DNA of 20,206 bases from a virus. The notes beneath the pieces were generated by a model. It was not told the DNA's origin, did no database searches, and was given only the letters and a program-made list of their open reading frames with translations. How positions within the stretch are numbered: position 1 is the stretch's first letter; the number at the start of each line of letters is the position of its first letter. Positions 13,946 through 19,826 of this stretch are shown here, piece by piece. The stretch is taken from positions 1 through 20,206 of the IMG/VR virus record IMGVR_UViG_3300033571_003951. One strand, written 5' to 3'. A program made the position numbers and the translations under genes.

Positions 13946-15093
13946 GTTCTTCTGATTTAAAAAAAATTCAGGAAACTTTGAATGATTTGCAGGTTGTCAC
14001 TGAAGCTAAGGGTCATTTAGATCACCCTGAGGATGCTATCTTCATTGGTGGTAGTTCTTATGCTAAAACAGCATTAAACGCAATAGTTAATTGCTCTCAA
14101 AGTCCAAATCTTGTAACTATCAAATGGGATGGTTATCCAGCACTAATATTCGGTAGAGGCAGCAACGGAAAGTTTGCAATAATGGACAAGCATATGTTCA
14201 ATAAAAAAGATATGGCTGGACGCAATGTTTATAGTCCTGCCATGTTTCGCAATTACGATTTGCAGCGAGGTGTTGACAGATCCGAACTTCACAGCATTAT
14301 TCAACGAATATGGCAAGGATTAAGTGAACAAGACAAAGGATATGGATATTACTGGGGCGATTTATTATTCAGTCAACCACTAAAGGATCAAAATGGCTTG
14401 TATAAATTTCAAGCAAATCCAAATGGTATAACTTATACAGTTGATGCAAATAGTGAAATAGGACAATTATTAAAAAATAAAGTTGCAGGAATAGCAGTAC
14501 ATCAATATTTGGAGCCAAACAGCGCAAGTACTGATGATGCTGTAAGTTTGAATGGTAGTATCGGGAAACTTAAAAATGATGGTAATGTAGCAATAGTACC
14601 AAGTGCTATGCCCAACCCACCAAAATTAAAATTGAATGACGGTCAAGTTACTCGCTGCGATAACGCAATCAATACGTATGGTCCTGCAGTAGATCAATTA
14701 TTAGTAGCACCAGCTGGAACAAAAAGTGTTCTTAATAGTAATTTGTTTACGGTGTTTATTAACAGAAAAGTAGTATCCGGTAACCTTTCTAACTTAGTTA
14801 GAGATTTCTTACAATTCGTTAAAACACGCCCTATGAGCGATCAGATACGTGAAAAGGTAATGTTACATTTATCTTTGAACAAGCAAGGTCTTGCAGGTGC
14901 TTTTCTTATTTGGTCTGAAATGTATAAGCTCAAAATGTCGTTAGTAAAGCAACTTGACAAAGCTTCTCAAAGTAGTCCTGTCAAAGGATACTTACAGTCA
15001 GGGATACAAACACAAGAAGGATTTGTTTGCAATAACTTCAAATTTGTAGACAGATTGGGCTTCAGTAGACAGAATTTAGCCGCAAAAAATTAA
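13942..15093 (+). CDS. Putative nucleotidyltransferase/ligase-fold phage protein
   Basis: 383 residues. The segment TIKWDGYPALIFGR (59-72) matches motif I (K-x-D-G) of the DNA/RNA ligase and capping-enzyme superfamily, with K61 as the candidate adenylated lysine. YYWGDLLFS (136-144) may be motif III, and VAGIAVHQYL (181-190) a later core strand. It resembles a family of uncharacterised phage proteins with KxDG cores that I remember from T4-like phages (DUF6267 type). No zinc finger or OB-fold is obvious, so an authentic DNA ligase is unlikely; RNA ligation, protein AMPylation or a dead fold are possible. It is last in its operon and shares ATGA with the upstream gene. Confidence 0.68.
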   Translation: MSSSDLKKIQETLNDLQVVTEAKGHLDHPEDAIFIGGSSYAKTALNAIVNCSQSPNLVTIKWDGYPALIFGRGSNGKFAIMDKHMFNKKDMAGRNVYSPAMFRNYDLQRGVDRSELHSIIQRIWQGLSEQDKGYGYYWGDLLFSQPLKDQNGLYKFQANPNGITYTVDANSEIGQLLKNKVAGIAVHQYLEPNSASTDDAVSLNGSIGKLKNDGNVAIVPSAMPNPPKLKLNDGQVTRCDNAINTYGPAVDQLLVAPAGTKSVLNSNLFTVFINRKVVSGNLSNLVRDFLQFVKTRPMSDQIREKVMLHLSLNKQGLAGAFLIWSEMYKLKMSLVKQLDKASQSSPVKGYLQSGIQTQEGFVCNNFKFVDRLGFSRQNLAAKN

Positions 15094-15110
15094 TCCAAAT
15101 TCCATCTTTT

Positions 15111-15133
15111 TAAATAAAAGGACTAAATAAAAG
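15111..15133 (+). promoter_or_regulatory. Repeated TAAATAAAAG with variant late promoter
   Basis: The 10-mer TAAATAAAAG occurs twice (15111-15120 and 15124-15133). The second copy gives ACTAAATA (15122-15129), a two-mismatch variant of TATAAATA, 45 bases before the ATG at 15175. The predicted transcript start near 15135 puts a hairpin at the 5' end of the mRNA. A promoter is expected here because the gene is monocistronic, with its own terminator. Confidence 0.5.
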
Positions 15134-15135
15134 TA

Positions 15136-15150
15136 GAACCTATATGGTTC
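15136..15150 (+). other. 5'-leader hairpin GAACC-TATAT-GGTTC
   Basis: A 5-bp stem with loop TATAT, placed just after the predicted late transcript start and 14 bases before the Shine-Dalgarno region (AAGAGGAAAA). The octamer CTATATGG recurs in the leader of the gene at 19827, also at a hairpin loop. Possibly an mRNA-stabilising element. Confidence 0.45.
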
Positions 15151-15174
15151 AATCAACTTTAAGAGGAAAATAAA

Positions 15175-15579
15175 ATGGCACAAGTAGAAAAAGTACATGG
15201 TGATTTTAAACCAGTAATGAACTATGACGCACCTAGCTACACAGTAGGTGCATTAAACGCACTAACAAGTGGTGCATCAGTACAACCACAAGGTCCAAAG
15301 TTAGACTTCTTCACTATCGAAGGAGCTAATATTGACAACGGTAGCACAGAGAGCGGAAACGTTGCATTAATTATCAATGCAATTCAGCAATTAGCTACTA
15401 TCCATATGTATCAGTGGACAGACGCTGGTGCTAATGGTACACTAGCAGTTGCAGTTTATCCAACACAAGCTTTCTCAACAGACGGTTCAGTTGGTGCTAA
15501 CTTGACAGCACTATGCCAAGGCGTAGTTAGCTCAGTTGTTACTAGCAACAGTGCTACATTCACAAGTTCACAAGCTTAA
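15175..15579 (+). CDS. Probable abundant virion protein
   Basis: 134 residues, low in charge and rich in Ala, Thr, Ser, Gly and Val, typical of capsid-decorating or tail proteins. There is a strong Shine-Dalgarno (AAGAGGAAAATAAA before ATG), a late-type promoter region, a leader hairpin and a strong terminator directly after, so it forms its own high-output unit. NAIQQLATIHMYQW (about 86-99) is the most distinctive segment. It has no similarity I can name; it is too small for a major capsid protein. Decoration, head-fibre or minor structural roles are all open. Confidence 0.72.
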   Translation: MAQVEKVHGDFKPVMNYDAPSYTVGALNALTSGASVQPQGPKLDFFTIEGANIDNGSTESGNVALIINAIQQLATIHMYQWTDAGANGTLAVAVYPTQAFSTDGSVGANLTALCQGVVSSVVTSNSATFTSSQA

Positions 15580-15597
15580 TTTAAGTTTAGTAACTGT

Positions 15598-15626
15598 AAA
15601 GGCCCGAGAATTTCTCGGGCTTTTTT
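15598..15626 (+). terminator. Rho-independent terminator
   Basis: An 8-bp GC-rich stem (GCCCGAGA / TCTCGGGC, 15602-15609 and 15613-15620) with a tight ATT loop, followed by TTTTTT and preceded by AAAG. It closes the single-gene unit 15175-15579. Confidence 0.94.
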
Positions 15627-15631
15627 ACCTC

Positions 15632-15639
15632 TATAAATA
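15632..15639 (+). promoter_or_regulatory. T4-type late promoter (TATAAATA), leaderless
   Basis: A perfect TATAAATA right after the terminator. Using T4 geometry (start about 6 bases after the motif) the transcript would begin at 15645, the A of the ATG. Confidence 0.75.
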
Positions 15640-15660
15640 ATCTTATGACTAGAATAAGAT
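15640..15660 (+). repeat. Inverted repeat over start codon at 15645
   Basis: ATCTTAT (15640-15646) and ATAAGAT (15654-15660) form a perfect 7-bp inverted repeat with a 7-base loop. The first two bases of the ATG (15645-15647) are in the 5' arm. A transcript starting at the late promoter's predicted +1 (15645) would lack most of the arm. Confidence 0.5.
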
Positions 15661-16100
15661 GCTACACACTGTTTGATATAAAATATACAGGGGTGTTTAA
15701 CAGAAAAGCTCCGTTAGAATATGACGTAGAGCAAATAACAGAATGGAATAAAACTAGAAACCAACAGGTAAATCTAGATACAATACTACAAATAATATCG
15801 CTACGAGGCCAACCTGAGAATATTTCTGAGGTAACGAATATAGACATAGATTTTGCGAGTTTTAAAAACTTCGGATTTTTATATCAAAATGAAGAACCTC
15901 AAAAATGTTCAGTATTCGATTTTTCAGTAAATCACAAAAGTGTCTTTAACAACGGTAGTGATGATTTGGGTTATTTGTATGAGGATTGTGATGAAGTTCC
16001 GATGCTTAAAATTGGATCAGAATGGGAAAAATTACCAAACTTTCTTGACACTAGCCCAGAATTGAAAAATATTTACTTTGAGGTGATCGAAGATGGATGA
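15645..16100 (+). CDS. Conserved phage protein of unknown function
   Basis: 151 residues, acidic overall. The N-terminus TRIRCYTLFDIKYTGVFNR and the later NHKSVFNNGSDDLGYLYEDCD, then LPNFLDTSPELKNIYFE, are the most characteristic stretches. I recall proteins of this type in cyanophages and marine T4-like phages, always without function. The perfect late promoter with its predicted start at the ATG suggests late, possibly leaderless translation. The stop overlaps the next start by 8 bases. Confidence 0.78.
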   Translation: MTRIRCYTLFDIKYTGVFNRKAPLEYDVEQITEWNKTRNQQVNLDTILQIISLRGQPENISEVTNIDIDFASFKNFGFLYQNEEPQKCSVFDFSVNHKSVFNNGSDDLGYLYEDCDEVPMLKIGSEWEKLPNFLDTSPELKNIYFEVIEDG

Positions 16101-16569
16101 GTTAAACATGTACAATATCCTCAAAAAACTTCTCAGTGAACAAGAATTGCGAGGCTTATCTGGGATAGTAGTGATAGAGGACGGAGATGGATATGTGCTT
16201 TTTAATGAATACAAGATTACCCCAATTAAAAACAAAAAATATCTATTAACAAGTTTCAATACACATTTACGAGTAACCTTTTATTCTCTGCGAAATGCAG
16301 TGATTTACGCTACCCTTGACAAGAGAAATAGAGTAGCAGAATGTTCAAGTATTTTAATGTTTGACCAGCTTCTTGAGGGGACTGAGGCCAACATACAACT
16401 ACATAATCAATTAATCAAAAAGACTAAAAATCCTGATTCTAGAGGACTTTACGAGATAAAATTAGTTGAGGACAAGAACAAAAAAAGTCAAATACAGCAT
16501 AACCTAAATCAGTATGCTAAAGAAGTCAAAAAATGGCAATATCGGCAATTTACAGAAGCCGCAAAATAA
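16093..16569 (+). CDS. Conserved phage protein of unknown function
   Basis: 158 residues, mixed alpha/beta. The first half reads as beta-rich (GIVVIEDGDGYVLFNEYKI, residues 24-42); the second half is helical and basic (QIQHNLNQYAKEVKKWQYR). No catalytic motif recognised. It is coupled to the preceding gene and followed by a late promoter motif, so it is likely part of the same late block. Confidence 0.75.
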   Translation: MDELNMYNILKKLLSEQELRGLSGIVVIEDGDGYVLFNEYKITPIKNKKYLLTSFNTHLRVTFYSLRNAVIYATLDKRNRVAECSSILMFDQLLEGTEANIQLHNQLIKKTKNPDSRGLYEIKLVEDKNKKSQIQHNLNQYAKEVKKWQYRQFTEAAK

Positions 16570-16579
16570 TTTATCAGAA

Positions 16580-16587
16580 GATAAATA
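16580..16587 (+). promoter_or_regulatory. T4-type late promoter motif (GATAAATA)
   Basis: One mismatch from TATAAATA, 26 bases before the ATG at 16614. It lies in the 3' arm of a small hairpin (ATTTATC / GATAAAT, loop AGAA, 16569-16586) next to the stop of the previous gene. Confidence 0.55.
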
Positions 16588-16613
16588 TATTATATGTAAC
16601 TTTGGGAAAAACT

Positions 16614-17342
16614 ATGAAACTTACAGAATTTAACGCTAGACCAAGCACAGTCGCTAAGAAAGCTCTTAAAGAACATTTTAACACCAGTATTAATTTGGAT
16701 AAAATGTCTTTATATGACACAGAGCGTATGATGCGCAAGGTTAATACTTTGATGAACGAAATGCGTCAAAAAAGTAACGGACTAAACACCGAACAAAATC
16801 CAGCTTATTTAAAGTTGGTTTTTATGGAGCAAGCTCTGCAACATCATTATGGAGAACTTAGGTCCCTACCATTATATAATACTAGAATCGTATTAGAAAA
16901 TGAGGAAGTAGAAAAGTCCCAAGTTATTTTAGCTGCTCAAGAAATGGTAGACGCACTACAAAAAATGGTAGAACAAGTAAGCGATATGCTTGTTAAAGAA
17001 TTACCTGCTGTTGTCGATGGAGTCAATAGTGAAGTAGGTACTAACGAAGGTGAGCAATTTAATACAGCCGTTAGCGAAGCTTTAACATCACTACAGGCAT
17101 CATTAACACAAAGTAAAGGTACACTACAATCTTCATTAAATTCTATCACTGGTCAGGGTGGCGACATGGCAGGTCCTACTATGGATATGGGAACTGATGA
17201 ATTTGGCGATATGCCTCCAGAAGGCGGTGAAGATATGGATGCATTGGGTGGTGAAGAGCCTGATTCTGATCTTCCTGATCTACCAGAAGAGCCTGACGAG
17301 ACAGAACCTGTTGCTGGTGTAGGTCGTTCTACCCGTAAGTAA
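16614..17342 (+). CDS. Scaffold-like, helical and acidic-tailed phage protein
   Basis: 242 residues from ATG 16614; an upstream in-frame ATG at 16533 would run back through the preceding gene and the late promoter motif, so I reject it. Residues 1-200 are nearly all helix-forming, with a probable coiled coil at about 95-185 (repeated VDALQKMVEQVSDMLVK-type heptads). Residues about 205-235 are strongly acidic and Gly/Pro/Met-rich, and the end is basic (GRSTRK). This build resembles prohead core/scaffold proteins, but no sequence motif proves it; the role is inference. GGGA before the ATG is a weak ribosome-binding site. Confidence 0.72.
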   Translation: MKLTEFNARPSTVAKKALKEHFNTSINLDKMSLYDTERMMRKVNTLMNEMRQKSNGLNTEQNPAYLKLVFMEQALQHHYGELRSLPLYNTRIVLENEEVEKSQVILAAQEMVDALQKMVEQVSDMLVKELPAVVDGVNSEVGTNEGEQFNTAVSEALTSLQASLTQSKGTLQSSLNSITGQGGDMAGPTMDMGTDEFGDMPPEGGEDMDALGGEEPDSDLPDLPEEPDETEPVAGVGRSTRK

Positions 17343-17343
17343 A

Positions 17344-17688
17344 ATGCGCTTATACGAGTTTGATGACCGCGATCCATTGCGTGTTAAATTGATGGCGGTC
17401 ACTAATCAACTTAAAGAAAAATTGAAAGGTTCACCTCGCACATGGTCTACAGATGAACTTTTAGATTTTCTGAAGATTAATGATATTGTACTTGACAAGT
17501 CCGATCTTTTCGATATAGTCAAAAAAGAACCATTGGTCAATATTATAGATAACGTAAACGACGATCAAGTAATATTCAAAGGGCAAGAAAAAGAAGTACC
17601 ACAAGCACCAAAACCTGTACAGGGGAATACTCCTGATCACAAGAAAACAATTCAACAACTAGCATCAAAACAAGCTAAAAAATTATAA
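17344..17688 (+). CDS. Small phage protein, function unknown
   Basis: 114 residues, starting two bases after the previous stop. The N-terminus MRLYEFDDRDPLRVKL is of a type often seen in marine T4-like phage structural or scaffold-associated proteins; the middle is helical (STDELLDFLKINDI) and the C-terminus lysine-rich. No domain recognised. Proximity suggests co-expression with the scaffold-like gene. Confidence 0.72.
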   Translation: MRLYEFDDRDPLRVKLMAVTNQLKEKLKGSPRTWSTDELLDFLKINDIVLDKSDLFDIVKKEPLVNIIDNVNDDQVIFKGQEKEVPQAPKPVQGNTPDHKKTIQQLASKQAKKL

Positions 17689-17690
17689 CC

Positions 17691-17732
17691 AAAATAATTG
17701 TATTATAGGTCAAATCATAGTACAATTATTTT
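17691..17732 (+). repeat. 12-bp perfect inverted repeat containing promoter boxes
   Basis: AAAATAATTGTA (17691-17702) and TACAATTATTTT (17721-17732) are perfect reverse complements with an 18-bp spacer. The -35 (TTGTAT) and -10 (TACAAT) boxes of the exonuclease promoter sit in the two arms, so the site is symmetrical and could be an operator or a bidirectional promoter. Confidence 0.7.
17698..17726 (+). promoter_or_regulatory. Early sigma70-type promoter, leaderless
   Basis: TTGTAT (17698-17703), 17-bp spacer, TACAAT (17721-17726). The ATG at 17733 is exactly 7 bases past the -10 end, so the predicted transcript starts on the start codon. No Shine-Dalgarno. No terminator is seen after the exonuclease, so this transcript should read into the tail-fibre gene. 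Confidence 0.75.
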
Positions 17733-18419
17733 ATGTACATTCCCGACAAATTTAATTATATAAGCATCAATCGTGTCACTGAAAATGGTTCACGTAGATA
17801 CGCTACACCAGACGGTGAAAAACTTCCTAGTGTAACAACTATCCTTGACGCAACTAAGTCAGAAGAATCCAAAAAAGCACTAATGGAATGGCGTAACCGT
17901 GTAGGTCATAAACGTGCGCAAGAAATCACAACTGAAGCGGCGGGGCGTGGTACACGTATGCACAAGTTTATTGAGGATTATATCAAAGAAGGTGTGCTTA
18001 AAGAACCAGGTAGTAATCCTTACAGTATACAAAGTCATTTAATGGCAAAAAGTATAATTGAAAAAGGATTATGCAATTTAAATGAAGCTTGGGGAGTTGA
18101 AGTACCGCTTTATTTTCCAAAGGTCTATGCAGGAACAACTGACCTTTGCGGAGTTCATAACGGCGATGAAGCTATTATGGATCATAAACAAAGCAACAAG
18201 GTTAAAAAGCGTGAATGGATTGAGGACTACTTTATTCAATCTGCTGCTTATGCTACAGCACACAACGAAGTATACGGTACAAATATACGCAAAGGCGTTA
18301 TTTTCATGTGTACCGCAGATAATCAATATCTTGAATTTATCATTGAGGGAACTGAATTTGACAATTATGTAGGTAAATGGTTCCAACGTTGCGAAGAATA
18401 CTATTCAAAGTTCTTATAA
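17733..18419 (+). CDS. PD-(D/E)XK exonuclease
   Basis: 228 residues. Nuclease core: H77 in GRGTRMHKF, E123 in WGVEVPLYF, D137 in AGTTDLCG, then D150-H-K152 in IMDHKQS, and Q169 in YFIQSAAYA. This H/E/D/DxK/QxxxY order matches RecB/Cas4-type and MGME1-like single-strand exonucleases of the PD-(D/E)XK superfamily, except that the usual E-x-K is D-x-K, which the family allows. It probably processes DNA ends during phage recombination or degrades host DNA. It is a single-gene early unit placed among late genes. Uses CGT arginine codons more than its neighbours. Confidence 0.85.
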   Translation: MYIPDKFNYISINRVTENGSRRYATPDGEKLPSVTTILDATKSEESKKALMEWRNRVGHKRAQEITTEAAGRGTRMHKFIEDYIKEGVLKEPGSNPYSIQSHLMAKSIIEKGLCNLNEAWGVEVPLYFPKVYAGTTDLCGVHNGDEAIMDHKQSNKVKKREWIEDYFIQSAAYATAHNEVYGTNIRKGVIFMCTADNQYLEFIIEGTEFDNYVGKWFQRCEEYYSKFL

Positions 18420-18424
18420 TGGTA

Positions 18425-18432
18425 GATAAATA
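18425..18432 (+). promoter_or_regulatory. T4-type late promoter motif (GATAAATA)
   Basis: One mismatch from TATAAATA, 25 bases before the ATG at 18458. It overlaps the 5' arm of a start-codon hairpin; the predicted late start (near 18438) would leave that arm out. A TATAAT at 18434-18439 with TTCTTA 17 bp upstream is an alternative sigma70-type reading. Confidence 0.58.
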
Positions 18433-18459
18433 ATATAATCACAATAAAGATTATATTAT
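18430..18459 (+). repeat. 11-bp inverted repeat sequestering the tail-fibre start codon
   Basis: ATAATATAATC (18430-18440) and GATTATATTAT (18449-18459) are perfect complements with an 8-base loop. The AT of the start codon (18458-18460) lies in the 3' arm. In an mRNA read through from the exonuclease unit this hairpin would mask the start; in a late-promoter mRNA the 5' arm is missing. Confidence 0.68.
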
Positions 18460-19735
18460 GGCCATTTATCAGATTTCGAAAATTATCCACAGAACAGGTG
18501 CAAACATTGATTTGCCCCAACTAGACGTAGGGGAAATAGGTTTTGCTTCTGATGAACAACGTGTTTATATAGGAAATGATCCTAATATAGTGCCTCCTGT
18601 TACGGCCGGATCCACGACACAGACAGAAATCTTGACCACTGCTAGTCCATTAGACTTTTCAAGATTGAACGGATCCAGTAATGCTAGTTTAGATTTAAAT
18701 AGTCCTGAAAACGGACAATTGTTAGGGATTAATGTTGCAGCCAATATCACAACTGTTGTAAATGTTGGTGGCAATGCCGGCGGCGAAATCGATCTTGGAC
18801 AGATTAATGATGTTAAAATATCAGGTGGTGTCAATGGTTTCGTATTACAGACTGATGGAACAGGAAATCTAACATGGACTACAAATGGTTCATTAGTTTA
18901 TAAAATATCTGGATTCAGTGCGGCTAATGGTAGTAATTATTCTGAAGGGACAATAGTTACAACAAGCACCGACCACTTCTTTGGTACAGGTACCGCGGTT
19001 ACAATCAGTGGTGTTCTACCTTCTGGTGCTGTTAAAAGTAGTATAGAAACAGCAGGAGTTTCAGGTACAAATCAATTTTTCACACGAAGAATAAGCAATA
19101 CTACTTTTAGTATTCACGACGAATCTAATACCGCAGCAACTTCTAGTTTTGTGACATATAATCCATTATGGACTGGTTATACTGCAAACAGTGCAAATGT
19201 ACTTGGTCAAATTGCTCCGGTTGGTAATGCTGTTGCAGGGGGTAGTAATACACAAATTCAATTTAATGATGCAGGTACTTTTGGTGGCATTGGTAATTTA
19301 ACCTTTAATAAAGTATCCAGCGTGTTAACAGTAACAGGTAATGTAAACGCTACAAACGTTATAGGTAATATAAGCGGAAACTTCAATGGAGCTATTGGTT
19401 GCACAACTCCTAATTTAGCTACTTTTTCAAGTGTAACTGTAAACAACAATGCAAACGTTGTTGGTAATATTTCAGCTGGTAATATAAGTGTCGGCAACTT
19501 ATCAGTATCATCAAATATAACAGTAAGCGGAAACGTAATCGCTTCAAACGTGTTTGTTAGTGAAGATGTATTTTCTAATAATGCTACTATAACTGAAGTA
19601 GCAACTGCAAACGGTTTTAACCTATTATATGATTCAGGTTCGAATGTTTGGAGTATGTTTGCAAATGCAGACGGCATTTATCTTGCTGACAGCGGTACTG
19701 GTAATACGTATCAGATAAATCTCACTCAAGTTTAA
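18458..19735 (+). CDS. Tail-fibre-like virion protein
   Basis: 425 residues. The N-terminus (LPQLDVGEIGFASDEQRVYIGND, about residues 19-41) follows the pattern of major-tropism-determinant-like N-domains of phage tail fibres. Residues about 265-400 are a run of short beta repeats rich in N, V, S, G with recurring GNISxGN/NVxGN/NASNV units, as in trimeric fibre shafts. A C-terminal GNTYQINLTQV closes it. No chaperone or lyase domain is obvious, so it is short for a receptor-binding fibre and could be a fibre base, whisker or adaptor. Start-codon hairpin and late motif upstream indicate late-only translation. Confidence 0.8.
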   Translation: MAIYQISKIIHRTGANIDLPQLDVGEIGFASDEQRVYIGNDPNIVPPVTAGSTTQTEILTTASPLDFSRLNGSSNASLDLNSPENGQLLGINVAANITTVVNVGGNAGGEIDLGQINDVKISGGVNGFVLQTDGTGNLTWTTNGSLVYKISGFSAANGSNYSEGTIVTTSTDHFFGTGTAVTISGVLPSGAVKSSIETAGVSGTNQFFTRRISNTTFSIHDESNTAATSSFVTYNPLWTGYTANSANVLGQIAPVGNAVAGGSNTQIQFNDAGTFGGIGNLTFNKVSSVLTVTGNVNATNVIGNISGNFNGAIGCTTPNLATFSSVTVNNNANVVGNISAGNISVGNLSVSSNITVSGNVIASNVFVSEDVFSNNATITEVATANGFNLLYDSGSNVWSMFANADGIYLADSGTGNTYQINLTQV

Positions 19736-19741
19736 TAAATA
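19734..19741 (+). promoter_or_regulatory. T4-type late promoter motif (AATAAATA)
   Basis: One mismatch from TATAAATA, overlapping the stop of the tail-fibre-like gene and 85 bases before the ATG at 19827. The predicted start near 19747 lies just before two leader hairpins. Confidence 0.5.
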
Positions 19742-19749
19742 CATTGTTC

Positions 19750-19789
19750 TCTCTCTATATGGGAGACTTATGCAGTTCCCCAACTGCGT
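19750..19789 (+). other. Two tandem hairpins in the leader of the 19827 gene
   Basis: Hairpin 1: TCTCTC / GGGAGA (19750-19755, 19761-19766) with loop TATAT and one G-T pair. Hairpin 2: GCAGTT / AACTGC (19772-19777, 19782-19787) with loop CCCC. Neither has a T tract, so they are not terminators. Hairpin 1 shares CTATATGG with the leader hairpin at 15136. Confidence 0.5.
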
Positions 19790-19826
19790 AGGACCTAGAA
19801 CGTCTAACTTAAGGAGATGAAACAAA

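Noticed and set aside
13990-14007. VVTEA near the N-terminus of the KxDG protein as a second prohead-protease site.
   Set aside because: The position four residues before the cut would be valine, not the L/I/F expected from T4 sites, and the sequence before it is unlike a targeting peptide.
16595-16625. Imperfect inverted repeat TGTAACTTT / GAAACTTACA around the start codon of the scaffold-like gene.
   Set aside because: It has a central mismatch, and the start codon lies mostly in the loop, so start-codon masking is not supported.
18078-18386. Open frames on both strands inside the PD-(D/E)XK exonuclease gene.
   Set aside because: The exonuclease motifs D137, D150-x-K152 and QxxxY fall in this stretch, so the other frames are shadows.
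19258-19677. A 139-residue minus-strand open frame opposite the tail-fibre gene.
   Set aside because: It arises from the low-complexity N/V/S/G repeats of the fibre shaft read in reverse; no promoter or ribosome-binding site.
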